A DNA stretch of 34,111 nucleotides from Flavobacteriales bacterium. Its GTDB lineage: Bacteria; Bacteroidota; Bacteroidia; Flavobacteriales_D; Crocinitomicaceae. Below, piece after piece: positions 1-8,703 of the stretch. A model generated the notes under the pieces. It was not told the DNA's origin, searched no databases, and saw only the letters and a program-made list of their open reading frames with translations. Both the position numbers and the translations under genes were made by a program. Numbering within the stretch: position 1 is the stretch's first letter; each line of letters opens with the position of its first letter. The stretch lies in contig CANMTO010000028.1 in assembly GCA_947500755.1 (NCBI GenBank), forward strand, positions 1-34,111, in the 5' to 3' direction.

Positions 1-558
1 CAACACATGGAGGCGCTTCGTAAAGATGTGTGGTTGGAATTAAATGATTATCAAACGGCATTTGAACAGGTAAAAATATTAAATCACATGTTTTTCGAGG
101 TTCATGGATTTGAGTGCACGGAAAGCTTTCAGCGCGATCTAGCGCATTTGAATATTGGAACTGTTTTGACTGAAAAGAAGGGTAATCCCTTGATTATTGG
201 TTTGATTTATTCGATTATCGCAAATTGGTTAGAACTTCCAATCTATGGTGTTGATTTCCCAAAGATATTCATCTTAGCGCGTATGGATGAAAATAATACT
301 TCTCTATTTAGCGAGTCTGAAAGTGAATATGGGGTGTTGTTTTATATCAATCCAATCGGAAATGGTATTGTGTTCGACGAGCAAGAAATACGGTCATTTT
401 TAAAACAAATCGAAATCGAGCCAGAGCGCAAATTTTTTGAGCCAACGTCGAATACCACTTTAATTAATCGATATTTATTGGCATTTGAAGAAGCTTTTCA
501 ATTTAAAGGCGATACAGCGTATTTACAAGCGCTTTCTCAAATTAAAGCGATTTTGTAG
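1..558 (+). CDS. SirB1-type transglutaminase-like protein, 5'-truncated
   Basis: The reading frame is open from the first base and ends with TAG at 556-558. The ATG at 7 is probably internal, because the visible sequence begins in the middle of the family: the stretch starting ALRKDVWLELND, followed by LTEKKGNP and LPIYGVDFP, matches the core of SirB1/transglutaminase-like proteins that are usually near 280 residues. About 100 N-terminal residues should therefore lie outside the window. Members resemble transglutaminase folds, often with TPR-like tails; their biochemical role is poorly defined and I assign none. The 3' end overlaps the convergent rlmN gene by 17 bases. Family assignment is from motif recall; the truncation is inferred from expected length. 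Confidence 0.75.
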   Translation, partial: QHMEALRKDVWLELNDYQTAFEQVKILNHMFFEVHGFECTESFQRDLAHLNIGTVLTEKKGNPLIIGLIYSIIANWLELPIYGVDFPKIFILARMDENNTSLFSESESEYGVLFYINPIGNGIVFDEQEIRSFLKQIEIEPERKFFEPTSNTTLINRYLLAFEEAFQFKGDTAYLQALSQIKAIL

Positions 559-1603
559 TCTGATTTATTTTATTTGCCAACTGGCCACAGGCGGCATCAA
601 TATCTTTTCCTCTACTCCGCCGAACATTCACGATTAAGTTTCTGCGTTCTAAAAATTCCCTAAAGGCTTCTGTTTGGGCTTCCGTTGCTTTCGTAAAGCG
701 AGAATCACCAATGCTGTTGTATTCAATGATGTTGATTTTACACGGTACACATCGCGCAAAAATAGCAAGGTTAGCAGCATCTTCGATTGAATCATTAAAC
801 GCATGAAACAGGATGTACTCAAAGGTAATTCTAGATCCGGTGCGTTCGTGGAAATAAATTAAGGCCTCACGCAATGAAGCCAAGTTGTTAGAGTCATTGA
901 TTTCCATCACTTCACTGCGTTTTTTGTCGTCGGCGGCATGCAGGGAAAGGGCAAGGTTAAAACGGACGTTTTCATCCCCCAATTTCATGATCATTTTTGA
1001 AATTCCAGCAGTCGATAAAGTGATCCTTCGCGGGCTTATGTTGAATCGATTGGGGTCGGTTAGAATCTCTAGCGCCGAAATGACGTTCTTGTAGTTGAGT
1101 AAGGGCTCACCCATTCCCATGAGTACAATGTTCGAGAGGGGAATCCCATAGTTGGTTGTCGCTAATTCATTGAGCACGACTACTTGATCTACCAATTCTC
1201 CGGCGCTCAAGTTTTTCATGAGTTTCAGCTTCCCTGTAGCACAAAATGCGCAGGACAAACTACATCCGGCTTGCGAGGATATGCACGCGGTCATGCGTTT
1301 ACTGGTGGGGATTAGGACCCCTTCAATTACTTGGCTGTCAATGGTATTAAAACTACATTTTATAGTTTTATCGCTGCTTTTTTGAACGGTATCAAGCGCC
1401 AATCGATCAATGTGATAATGTGATTCCAGGTAGGCAATTAGGGGCGACCCAATATTCTTCATGGAAGAGAAATTGGCAGCATGTTGTTTCCATAACCAAT
1501 CAAACACCTGTGAGGCGCGAAACTTGGGGAAGCCTCCTTGTACTAGGGCCTCGGTTAATTCAACTAAAGAAAGATTACGAATATTGGGCTTTTCCGAAGG
1601 CAT
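542..1603 (-). CDS. rlmN: 23S rRNA (adenine-2503-C2)-methyltransferase RlmN
   Basis: Radical SAM enzyme that methylates C2 of adenine 2503 in 23S rRNA (and adenine 37 of some tRNAs in other bacteria), tuning peptidyl-transferase-centre fidelity. The 353-residue length is normal for the family. The iron-sulfur cluster motif C-x3-C-x2-C is visible as CSLSCAFC, cysteines 114, 118 and 121. The SAM-binding GMGEPLLN motif follows, and a C-terminal cysteine in DAACGQL (about residue 339) is the expected methyl-carrying catalytic cysteine. The ATG at 1603 lies 3 bases after the dnaN stop, so it is probably cotranscribed with dnaN. The 3' end overlaps the convergent transglutaminase-like gene by 17 bases. 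Loss of RlmN in other species changes sensitivity to ribosome-targeting drugs; the residues seen suggest an active enzyme. Confidence 0.96.
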   Translation of the reverse strand: MPSEKPNIRNLSLVELTEALVQGGFPKFRASQVFDWLWKQHAANFSSMKNIGSPLIAYLESHYHIDRLALDTVQKSSDKTIKCSFNTIDSQVIEGVLIPTSKRMTACISSQAGCSLSCAFCATGKLKLMKNLSAGELVDQVVVLNELATTNYGIPLSNIVLMGMGEPLLNYKNVISALEILTDPNRFNISPRRITLSTAGISKMIMKLGDENVRFNLALSLHAADDKKRSEVMEINDSNNLASLREALIYFHERTGSRITFEYILFHAFNDSIEDAANLAIFARCVPCKINIIEYNSIGDSRFTKATEAQTEAFREFLERRNLIVNVRRSRGKDIDAACGQLANKINQTTKSL

Positions 1604-1606
1604 ATT

Positions 1607-2725
1607 TTATCTAGAAAGCATCACGGGCATCACAAGCATTAGAATATGCTCTGCATCGTTTCCACTTTCATGAGGCGTTAATAGACCGGCGCGAGACGGT
1701 TCACTCATCGATAATTGCACAGAATCGGTTTCCAGATTTCCTAACATTTCGATAAGAAATCGGGAGTTAAACCCAATCTCCATATCATCGCCATCGAAAT
1801 TACACGTTAAACGCTCATTGGCTTCGTTGGAAAAGTCAACATCTTCGGCGGATAATTGCAGTTCAGCACCAGCAATTTTGAGTTTTACCTGGTGTGTTGT
1901 TTTGTTCGAGAAGATCGCAACGCGTTTCAGGGAGCTTAGGAAATGACTTCGTTCTATGGTAAGCACATTCGGGTTTTCCTTTGGAATCACTGCTTCATAG
2001 TTGGGATATTTCCCGTCGATAAGTCTGCAAACCAGGGTTAAATCATTAAAGGTAAATGTAGCATTGGATTCGTTGTACTCCAACTTCACCGATTCATCTC
2101 CACGTAAATTAGCCTTGAGTAAATTAAGAGGTTTTTTAGGTAGAATAAATGAGGAGCTAGAAGTGGTATTGATATCGGTTCTACGGTAACGCACTAGTTT
2201 GTGTGCATCTGTGGCAACAAACGTAATGTCTTCAGGTGAAAAATGACAATATACCCCGGTCATTACCGGACGCATTTCGTCTGTTCCAACGGCAAACAGA
2301 GTTTTATTGATGGCATTCGAAAGCAATTCACCAGTTACTTCAATGGAGCTGCTGTATGCTACTGTGGGCAACTTCGGGAATTCCTCACCGTTAAATCCAA
2401 CCATTTTAGATTTGCCATTATCGTAGGTGATTTCAATGGAATAATTTTCTGGGTTAACACGAAAGGTGCACGGTTGGTCTGGGAGACTTTTTAGAACGTC
2501 GAGAATAAGCTTTGCCGGTATGGCGATTTTGCCATCAGCATCAGACTGAACATCCAAGTGGGTAATCATGGTTGTTTCTAAATCTGTGCCAGAAACCGTT
2601 AACTTATTTCCAGTGATATGGAATAGAAAATTATCTAAAATTGGCATTTTAGTATTGGTACTCAAGGCACCTGAAATGCGTTGTAGATGACTCAATAAGG
2701 TATTGCTGGATGTAATAAAATTCAT
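1607..2725 (-). CDS. dnaN: DNA polymerase III beta subunit (sliding clamp)
   Basis: The ring-shaped processivity clamp that tethers DNA polymerase III to DNA and recruits repair and replication-control proteins. The 372-residue length and the spread of three similar clamp domains (roughly 1-120, 125-245, 250-372) fit DnaN. Recognisable segments include the start FITSSNTLLSHLQRISGAL, GTDLETTM near residue 50, FAVGTDEMRPVMTGV near 145, FVATDAHKLVRYR near 170, and the C-terminal LMLVMPVML. It is not next to dnaA here; it follows gldF, gldG and a DUF4340 gene, an arrangement I recall from other Flavobacteriales. The 71-base gap upstream contains its own TATCTTTG promoter element, so it need not depend on the gld transcript. 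rlmN follows after 3 bases. Confidence 0.97.
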   Translation of the reverse strand: MNFITSSNTLLSHLQRISGALSTNTKMPILDNFLFHITGNKLTVSGTDLETTMITHLDVQSDADGKIAIPAKLILDVLKSLPDQPCTFRVNPENYSIEITYDNGKSKMVGFNGEEFPKLPTVAYSSSIEVTGELLSNAINKTLFAVGTDEMRPVMTGVYCHFSPEDITFVATDAHKLVRYRRTDINTTSSSSFILPKKPLNLLKANLRGDESVKLEYNESNATFTFNDLTLVCRLIDGKYPNYEAVIPKENPNVLTIERSHFLSSLKRVAIFSNKTTHQVKLKIAGAELQLSAEDVDFSNEANERLTCNFDGDDMEIGFNSRFLIEMLGNLETDSVQLSMSEPSRAGLLTPHESGNDAEHILMLVMPVMLSR

Positions 2726-2743
2726 AGCTTAATTTTCAACAAG

Positions 2744-2751
2744 CAAAGATA
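2744..2751 (-). promoter_or_regulatory. Candidate -7 promoter box of dnaN-rlmN
   Basis: On the minus strand this reads TATCTTTG, a perfect match to the Bacteroidota -7 consensus TAnnTTTG, ending 18 bases before the dnaN start codon. I find no TTG at the usual 17-23 base distance upstream, so only half of the promoter is supported. The identical octamer occurs at the rpsL promoter. Confidence 0.55.
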
Positions 2752-2796
2752 ACAATACTTTATGAATTCTAGACGCCCTTCTCCCAATTCCAAATA

Positions 2797-3828
2797 TTAT
2801 TTCGTATTTACGATATCTGGGAAATAGATGTGTCCCATCAATAAGGCATTGAATACAAAATACTGGCACTTAACCAATTCTCCGTTTGGCAGTTCAGCCC
2901 AAAATAAATTCATATCCATTTCTACCATTTCTCCTACCTCATTCCGCTGTGGTACCTCACTTTTTATTCGATGCATGCGCAAGGTGGTGTGTTTTCCACC
3001 GCGTTCAGTGACTTTTAACTGAGAAAACAGGGGGCTTCGTTTGACGGAATCCACTTGTTTCTTACTCAATTCGATATTGGGAAAGTTAAAGTGAATTTTC
3101 TTGAATCCCTGCAGGTATCGATATACGTTTGCCGTATCCAGTACCCTCAATTTTTTACCATGAGATCTCACCTCAAACCGACGGCCTAAATTCTTGATGT
3201 TAAAACTGAGTGCAGGGATTTCAAAGTTCTTGAGGTCAACCGCGGTAATGTCTTCGGTATTAAGCGAAAATATTTCGGTACACATCCAGCGCTTGCGTTC
3301 TGCAAAAAATCGAGGGCTAATAATGCCATTCAGGCCTTTAATTCGCATCATTACCGGGTCTTTGCTTTTTCCTTCATCGGCAGTTTCTAAGAGCATAATT
3401 TGGCCATAATGATCCTGCGCTGGGGGGCCAATATACCAGGACTTTGTCCATCGTCCATCAATATAGTAAGACACCTTAATGTGCTGTGTCGCCATGAGCT
3501 CCGTGAATTTTGCTTTGGATTTTTCTGGGAGATAGCCCTTGAACTCTATAAGCTTAGCCGCTTCAAGAATAAATGAAACGTTAGGCTTTGAGACACAATC
3601 ACCGTTTTCATCATGCCATTGACTGCCATCTTGAATCAGTTCCATGTGCTGCCCATAGGTGTCTTCAATGATGATTTTTGAAATTCGGGTGGTATCCGCT
3701 ATCGCGAAATTGATCCACTCGGTATCTGAATTTCCTTTGTTTTTAATGAGGTTAACGGCAAATATAGCGAGCGCTAGTATTCCGAGGAGCAATGCGATTA
3801 AACTAAGTAGTTTCTTATTTTTTTTCAT
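2797..3828 (-). CDS. DUF4340-type membrane-anchored protein linked to GldFG
   Basis: A 343-residue protein with one N-terminal membrane anchor (about residues 7-27, LLSLIALLLGILALAIFAVN) and a large part expected to be extracytoplasmic. The layout resembles DUF4340 proteins, which often sit next to Gld-type ABC transporters with an N-terminal anchor and repeated beta-rich segments; this is recall, with no catalytic motif to test. Its ATG shares four bases (ATGA) with the gldG stop, so it is probably translationally coupled and works with GldF and GldG. WINFAIADTTRISKIIIED near the start is typical of these proteins. A 71-base gap with a new promoter separates it from dnaN. The exact role is unknown. 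Confidence 0.7.
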   Translation of the reverse strand: MKKNKKLLSLIALLLGILALAIFAVNLIKNKGNSDTEWINFAIADTTRISKIIIEDTYGQHMELIQDGSQWHDENGDCVSKPNVSFILEAAKLIEFKGYLPEKSKAKFTELMATQHIKVSYYIDGRWTKSWYIGPPAQDHYGQIMLLETADEGKSKDPVMMRIKGLNGIISPRFFAERKRWMCTEIFSLNTEDITAVDLKNFEIPALSFNIKNLGRRFEVRSHGKKLRVLDTANVYRYLQGFKKIHFNFPNIELSKKQVDSVKRSPLFSQLKVTERGGKHTTLRMHRIKSEVPQRNEVGEMVEMDMNLFWAELPNGELVKCQYFVFNALLMGHIYFPDIVNTK

Positions 3829-5642
3829 CGATTGATGTATTTGCGTTTTCTTGAAAACATCATTACAAACGCCACCAGGGCAACGAGTACAATGGGTAGA
3901 AACAAATTCAGGTATCGAATTCGTTCACCTTCGGCCTGTAGTTTCATTTTGTCCATTTCTTTGAATTCTATTTGACGGCTACGGATATCCAATACACTAT
4001 TATCCCCCATCATGTAATCAACAAGGTTTTGTATAAATTCTTGGTTGCCATAAATTACAGGCCGACCATTTAAATCAGGCACCTTGCTATATTTTAAGGC
4101 ATTGAAAGGGAACGGGGGAGATGAAACGTATTCGTACTTACCTCCTCGAAAAACGGAGTCATAGGCATTGGCAAGAAACTGACCATTTCCAACCACAAAT
4201 ACTTTGGTTTCTTTATTGCTTTTTATCTGTTTTTTTCTGTAATTCACAGGAATGAATGCTTCCAGGGTATCCACGTTAATCAGTACATCGCGATTAATGA
4301 AGTGGGAAGGGATGTTGCCCTCTGCCATTGCCGCGAGCGTAATTTTGTTAATTGGATCCGTCGGGTTTTCAACAAAGGCTGGGTTTTCACCGAATATCTG
4401 AAAATCCATTAAACTGATTTGTGGAGCTAATCCAGACCGGTTTGCATTCGATGAGCTCGTTAAGATTTTGGTGAGTTTCACGCCGGGTGTTTCAATTAAT
4501 TGCAGTTCATTCGCGTATTCGAGCGATACGGGGTCGATGTTCCGAGTAATTGGGTGTAGCGACGCGCTTGCTAACACGTGGTATGGCCAACTCAAGCTGC
4601 TTGCATTGTCCATGCGTACCTTCCGATACCCACATATTCGGTCGAAAACATAGTTTTCATGAATGTTTATTCCATAGTCAAATAGCATTTTATCCAAGGT
4701 GAGATTTTTCCGAACCGAATGGTCCATAAAATTCTGCGCCAGTGAATCTTCGTGGTGAGCAAGTGTATTCATGAAGACCATTAAGCGACCGCCATTCATC
4801 ACGAATTGATCTATAAAGTAAAGGTCCATAGCACTGAATGGCTGCGTTGGATCAGCGATAACTAATCCGTCAAGTTCGTTTAATTCATTCAGGGATTCTT
4901 TGGTGTTAAAGGTCAAGGAGGTAAGGTAGAAATATGGGCTTAAAACAGCCCGAGCATTCATGGTCTCATGCTCATTTAGTTCCCCATGACCTTGCAGAAA
5001 TGCGATGCGTTTTTTGTCTTTTTGGCTGATTTTTCGCAAGGCGGAAAGCATGTTATACTCAAGGTTGTTAAGCGCATTTTCAAGGATCGGATTTAATCGA
5101 TTCAATTCCATCGGTTCTCCATTTGGGGTGCCGGGAAGAAATTGAATGTATGTTTCTTTGACAACCCCATTTGAGGTATAGGTTACCTCTGCACCTGGCC
5201 ACAAGATCAGTTGGGATTGCACCCCGTTTTTTACGTAAACTACCTTTGTTGGCAGTATTCCTTTTTCGAAAATTCCACGAAGGAAAAAATACTCCTCTTT
5301 CTTATTGGCATGACCCTCATTTGGATTTATGAATTGGTACTCTATTCGATTTCCAGCAATGGATTTAAAGTCTTTTAACTTGTCCTCTATCGCATTTCGA
5401 AAGCTTTGTATTTCTGCTGGAAGTTCTCCTTCTAAGTATATTTTTATACTTATGCGATTTTCAAAGTTCTTTTTGTCTGCAAGAAAATCAGTAGTCCCCT
5501 GTGCTAGTGAATATCGACTGTCCTCAGTCATGTCAATTTTAACATTGATCAATGCGCCAATGACATTGAGCAAGATGAGTAAAGAAAGGATTCCGAGAAA
5601 GTACCCCCAATTAAAAAAACTACTCCATTTAATCTGTTTCAT
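3825..5642 (-). CDS. gldG: Gliding motility ABC transporter auxiliary/substrate-binding protein GldG
   Basis: A 605-residue protein with an N-terminal membrane segment (about 11-33), a large periplasmic region and a C-terminal membrane segment (about 577-597) ending in RKRKYINR, the layout of GldG/ABC_transp_aux proteins. Characteristic segments are IDMTEDSRYSL after the first helix, KKRIAFLQGHGELNEHE near 215, LDGLVIADPTQPF near 255, and QFVMNGGRLMVFMNT. In Flavobacterium johnsoniae, GldA (ATPase), GldF (permease) and GldG form an ABC transporter required for gliding; many Bacteroidota carry gldFG without obvious motility. gldF ends 2 bases upstream and the DUF4340 gene overlaps by 4. No gldA lies in this window. 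The transported substrate is not known. Confidence 0.9.
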   Translation of the reverse strand: MKQIKWSSFFNWGYFLGILSLLILLNVIGALINVKIDMTEDSRYSLAQGTTDFLADKKNFENRISIKIYLEGELPAEIQSFRNAIEDKLKDFKSIAGNRIEYQFINPNEGHANKKEEYFFLRGIFEKGILPTKVVYVKNGVQSQLILWPGAEVTYTSNGVVKETYIQFLPGTPNGEPMELNRLNPILENALNNLEYNMLSALRKISQKDKKRIAFLQGHGELNEHETMNARAVLSPYFYLTSLTFNTKESLNELNELDGLVIADPTQPFSAMDLYFIDQFVMNGGRLMVFMNTLAHHEDSLAQNFMDHSVRKNLTLDKMLFDYGINIHENYVFDRICGYRKVRMDNASSLSWPYHVLASASLHPITRNIDPVSLEYANELQLIETPGVKLTKILTSSSNANRSGLAPQISLMDFQIFGENPAFVENPTDPINKITLAAMAEGNIPSHFINRDVLINVDTLEAFIPVNYRKKQIKSNKETKVFVVGNGQFLANAYDSVFRGGKYEYVSSPPFPFNALKYSKVPDLNGRPVIYGNQEFIQNLVDYMMGDNSVLDIRSRQIEFKEMDKMKLQAEGERIRYLNLFLPIVLVALVAFVMMFSRKRKYINR

Positions 5643-5644
5643 GG

Positions 5645-6376
5645 TTATTTTTTTAGGGTTTTAATCACGGTGAGTGACGCACTTAAAAAGAACACGATGA
5701 ACGATAGGTTAAAGATAATATCCCCGGCAACTACAACGCCTTTTTTAATGGAATCGTAATGATTACTCAAACTGAAATATTGAATAATAAAATCAAGGCT
5801 TCCGAATTGTGCAAAGGACCCCAATAAAGACAAGCCGTCATAGAACATATAGCACAAGGCTGTCGCCATGATGAATGCTACAATCTGACTTGAGGTTAAA
5901 CACGACGCAAATATTCCGATGGCAACGAACGCAGCACCAAGTAGAACTAACCCAAGGTAGGAGGTAAAAGTAGCTCCTTCATCCACAATTCCGACGGGAT
6001 TCCCTAAGTAATGAATCGATCCATAGTATACCAACGTTGGCAAGATAGAGATTAATAAGAGGGTTACCCCCGCAAAATACTTGGCGAGAAGGATGCCAAG
6101 GTCGCTAATAGGTTTGGTGAATAACAATTCAAGTGTCCCCGTTCTCCGTTCTTCTGCCATCGATCGCATGGTAATTGCGGGAATCAAAATTAGAAATATA
6201 TAGGGTGCTGTATTGAAAAATGGAATTAGCTCAGCTTGAGCACTGTCTAATATGTTCATGTTTGAACTTAACATCCAATTGAATAACCAACATGCAATTA
6301 AAAAAATCACAATGAAAACATAGCCCACTACGGAGCTTAAAAAACTTCTAACTTCTTTTAGATAGAGGGCATACAT
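5645..6376 (-). CDS. gldF: Gliding motility ABC transporter permease GldF
   Basis: A 243-residue, six-helix integral membrane protein of the ABC-2 permease type. It begins MYALYLKEVRSFLSS followed by a long hydrophobic helix, and contains the strongly conserved cytoplasmic segment PAITMRSMAEERRTGTLELL (about 61-80) followed by TKPISD, a hallmark of the GldF/NosY-like family. The length matches the roughly 240 residues usual for GldF. It should pair with GldG, and with a GldA ATPase encoded elsewhere, in the inner membrane. A promoter with both TTG and TAATTTTG elements lies in the 58-base gap upstream, so gldFG can be transcribed independently of the two genes before it. Confidence 0.92.
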   Translation of the reverse strand: MYALYLKEVRSFLSSVVGYVFIVIFLIACWLFNWMLSSNMNILDSAQAELIPFFNTAPYIFLILIPAITMRSMAEERRTGTLELLFTKPISDLGILLAKYFAGVTLLLISILPTLVYYGSIHYLGNPVGIVDEGATFTSYLGLVLLGAAFVAIGIFASCLTSSQIVAFIMATALCYMFYDGLSLLGSFAQFGSLDFIIQYFSLSNHYDSIKKGVVVAGDIIFNLSFIVFFLSASLTVIKTLKK

Positions 6377-6399
6377 AGACGTCCTGAATTAGTGAAGTT

Positions 6400-6433
6400 C
6401 AAAATTAGGATTTTTAATGAAATAGGAGGTCAA
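6400..6433 (-). promoter_or_regulatory. Candidate promoter of gldF-gldG-DUF4340
   Basis: Reading the minus strand, TTG at 6433-6431 is followed after 23 bases by TAATTTTG at 6407-6400, a full match to TTG-N(17-23)-TAnnTTTG. The predicted start of transcription is about 6393, giving a leader of under 20 bases before the gldF ATG. The TTG lies 1 base beyond the stop of the preceding gene. Confidence 0.6.
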
Positions 6434-6434
6434 C

Positions 6435-6752
6435 TTAATCTGATTTGACGCTTTTGTTCGTTCCTTCGAACTGTACATCAAGAGTCCAAGCCTCGGCCTT
6501 AATTTCAAACATTGGTTTTATGGTGCCCCAAAGGCCGTTAAACGTTTCTGATAGCCTGTAGTTCTCGAGGGCAGCTGTATCTTCCCAAAGGCTGTATGTA
6601 AAAACGATATTCGGACTCGAGTGGTCTTGAAGCAACTTCATTTCAATGCAACCTGGAAAATTTACAACCTTATATTTTACCTCCTCGAAGATTTCAAAAA
6701 AATCAGAAATGCGTTCCTCTTTGAAACGTAGTTTAACGATTCGGGTGATCAT
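6435..6752 (-). CDS. Antibiotic biosynthesis monooxygenase (ABM)-domain protein
   Basis: A 105-residue single-domain protein with the ferredoxin-like ABM fold pattern: MITRIVKLRFKEERISDFFE at the start, a central FPGCIEMKLLQD strand, then VFTYSLWEDTAALENYRLSE, where the S-x-W motif is typical. Relatives include small dimeric quinol monooxygenases and heme-degrading enzymes, but many have unknown substrates and I see nothing that fixes one here. Its ATG shares four bases with the stop of the DUF62 gene upstream (ATGA), so the two are probably translated together. The same pair upstream of gldF is, as I recall, seen in other Flavobacteriales, which suggests inherited order more than a gliding function. 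Confidence 0.82.
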   Translation of the reverse strand: MITRIVKLRFKEERISDFFEIFEEVKYKVVNFPGCIEMKLLQDHSSPNIVFTYSLWEDTAALENYRLSETFNGLWGTIKPMFEIKAEAWTLDVQFEGTNKSVKSD

Positions 6753-7624
6753 ATCAAGGAGTCCAGATTTCTTACAGAGCCTTTGGGAAAGAACGTAACG
6801 CGAACTGGTTCGCCCAACCTCATACCAAATAAGCGGTCGGCACCACCGTTACCTCCGTTCGCACCCCGATTGATGGCGATTTCTAAGCGTCCGGTATCAT
6901 TGAAAATGGCTACCCGCTCACTGATGGTAACATCATTATACGCTTTGGAGATTACATCAATGTCGTAGTTTCTTTTTTGGTAGCTAATAGTGAACGGGAC
7001 ATTTAACCCAAAACGCTCAAAATCATGTTTGAAAATATTCGTGATTATGTTTCCGAAATGATCAATGTGAATCACATTCCCTTGAATCATGTTGTGCTCA
7101 ATAATCGGATTCGGGGTAAATGCTTTTTTGTAGGCATTCACTTCAACTGTAAAGTCTTTAAATGGAACTTTGTTCACGATATTACTCGCCAAGTCTACAA
7201 AACAGGTCTTCATCATAAAAGTCCAAGATTCAGGTTCCTCTTCAATACGGACATATCTGTAGAGCGCTTCGGGCACCCCCTCTCCTAAAAATGTTCCAAT
7301 AAACCCGTTGTCATTCGAGATGAAGAAATGACCATCATATGTCAAGATAGACGGATAGGTTAGCTGATTTTCTTGAGATGGGTCTGTGATTTTATAGGGA
7401 AGATAGGGTTCGGTATCAACACCAACCAAATGAATGGTTCCGCGAGGAAAAGAGGCATAGCAACTTCTTAATTGGTAGGCTGCCTCAGCCACGTCAAAGG
7501 GCTTAATTTGATGCGTGATATCGATAAGTTGAGCCCCGTTTACCGCCTGTAATAGCCGGCCCTTAACAGAAGCTACATAAAAATCTCTCAATCCAATGTC
7601 CGATGTAAGGGTAATGATTTGCAT
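6749..7624 (-). CDS. SAM hydrolase/chlorinase-fluorinase superfamily (DUF62) protein
   Basis: A 291-residue member of the S-adenosylmethionine hydroxide adenosyltransferase family, whose studied members split SAM into adenosine and methionine with water. Family features: ITLTSDIGLRDFYVASVKG at residues 4-22 (normally TDFG), DITHQIKPFDVAEAAYQL at 35-52, HLVGVD ending at D70, the NDNGFIG loop near 104-110, and IDHFGNIITNI in the C-terminal domain. The usual VVDPGVG-x2-R segment is replaced by VDTEPYLPYKITDP with no arginine, and the usual TFHGRD appears as TFMMKT (135-140). Two of the three recalled catalytic residues are therefore missing, so SAM hydrolysis is doubtful. It is the first gene of the minus-strand run and overlaps the ABM gene by 4 bases. 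Confidence 0.85.
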   Translation of the reverse strand: MQIITLTSDIGLRDFYVASVKGRLLQAVNGAQLIDITHQIKPFDVAEAAYQLRSCYASFPRGTIHLVGVDTEPYLPYKITDPSQENQLTYPSILTYDGHFFISNDNGFIGTFLGEGVPEALYRYVRIEEEPESWTFMMKTCFVDLASNIVNKVPFKDFTVEVNAYKKAFTPNPIIEHNMIQGNVIHIDHFGNIITNIFKHDFERFGLNVPFTISYQKRNYDIDVISKAYNDVTISERVAIFNDTGRLEIAINRGANGGNGGADRLFGMRLGEPVRVTFFPKGSVRNLDSLI

Positions 7625-7662
7625 TTTAAGAACGCAATGTTTGAGTTATTTTATAATTTTAC

Positions 7663-7670
7663 CAAAAGTA
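7663..7670 (-). promoter_or_regulatory. Candidate -7 promoter box of the DUF62-led operon
   Basis: The minus strand reads TACTTTTG, a perfect TAnnTTTG match, 38 bases before the start codon in the 86-base divergent gap to phoH. No TTG is found at 17-23 bases upstream of it, so support is partial. Confidence 0.45.
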
Positions 7671-7710
7671 TAGTTTTTCAACACAATGTCGCCTGATAAA
7701 TTGATTTTAA

Positions 7711-8703
7711 TTGGAGTTAAGTAGTCGGAATATAGAACTCGGAGGGATAAATGCTGCTGCATTTTTTGGGGTAAACAATGAAAATCTAAAACATTTGAAA
7801 ACCTTTTTCCCAAAACTTTCTATTGTCGCGCGTGGACACAAAATCGTTGTGAAAGGGGAAGACGAAATTATAGATCAATTTGAAGTAAAATTAACACTGC
7901 TTCTGAGACATTTTGACCGATTCAATTCCTTGTCGGAAAACAACATTGATAACTTAATGCTTTCGGATGGTGAGAAACTTCTTCATACCGATAACGGTTC
8001 CGAAACCTTGGTGCACGGAAATGGCGGGGTAAAAATTAAAGCACGAACGGTCAATCAAAAAAAACTCGTAGACTCCATTGAAAAGAATGATATGGTCTTT
8101 GCAATCGGTCCTGCAGGAACAGGAAAAACTTATACGGCAGTTGCTTTAGCGGTTAAAGCCCTAAAAGCAAAAGAAGTTAAACGCATTGTGCTCACACGTC
8201 CAGCGGTGGAGGCTGGTGAAAACCTCGGCTTTCTTCCGGGAGATTTAAAGGAAAAACTGGATCCTTATTTGATGCCTTTATATGATGCATTAAGAGACAT
8301 GGTTCCACCAGAACGATTGGCGGAAATGATCCAATACGGGGTTATTGAAATTGCTCCCCTGGCTTTTATGCGCGGTAGAACCTTGGATAAAGCCTTTGTG
8401 ATTTTAGATGAGGCCCAGAATACCACCATCATGCAAATGAAGATGTTCCTAACCCGAATGGGGATGACTGCAAAGTTTGTAATTACTGGCGATATGTCGC
8501 AAGTAGATTTACCCGGAAAACAGCGCTCTGGACTGGCCTATGCAACCTCAATCTTGCGAGATATTGAGGGCATTGGTATCATTGAAATGGGGCATAGTGA
8601 CATCATTCGCCATAAGTTGATCACAAAAATAATTACCGCGTTTGAAACCCAAGAACAATTAGATAAACAAAATAAATATGATAGAGGCACTGAAAAGTCA
8701 TGA
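7711..8703 (+). CDS. PhoH-like ATPase
   Basis: A 330-residue PhoH-family P-loop ATPase with an N-terminal KH-like domain (about 1-90). Walker A is GPAGTGKT at 133-140; Walker B is [10 protein letters not shown] near 230-240; [13 protein letters not shown] follows. Bacterial PhoH/PhoH-like proteins are thought to act in RNA metabolism, often near ybeY, but the exact role is unsettled; despite the name, a phosphate-regulon role is not general. The start is TTG at 7711: TAA at 7708-7710 is directly upstream in frame and the first in-frame ATG is around residue 128, so a non-ATG start is required. Its end overlaps purC by 26 bases. phoH next to purC is, as I recall, a familiar Flavobacteriales order. 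Confidence 0.9.
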   Translation: MELSSRNIELGGINAAAFFGVNNENLKHLKTFFPKLSIVARGHKIVVKGEDEIIDQFEVKLTLLLRHFDRFNSLSENNIDNLMLSDGEKLLHTDNGSETLVHGNGGVKIKARTVNQKKLVDSIEKNDMVFAIGPAGTGKTYTAVALAVKALKAKEVKRIVLTRPAVEAGENLGFLPGDLKEKLDPYLMPLYDALRDMVPPERLAEMIQYGVIEIAPLAFMRGRTLDKAFVILDEAQNTTIMQMKMFLTRMGMTAKFVITGDMSQVDLPGKQRSGLAYATSILRDIEGIGIIEMGHSDIIRHKLITKIITAFETQEQLDKQNKYDRGTEKS

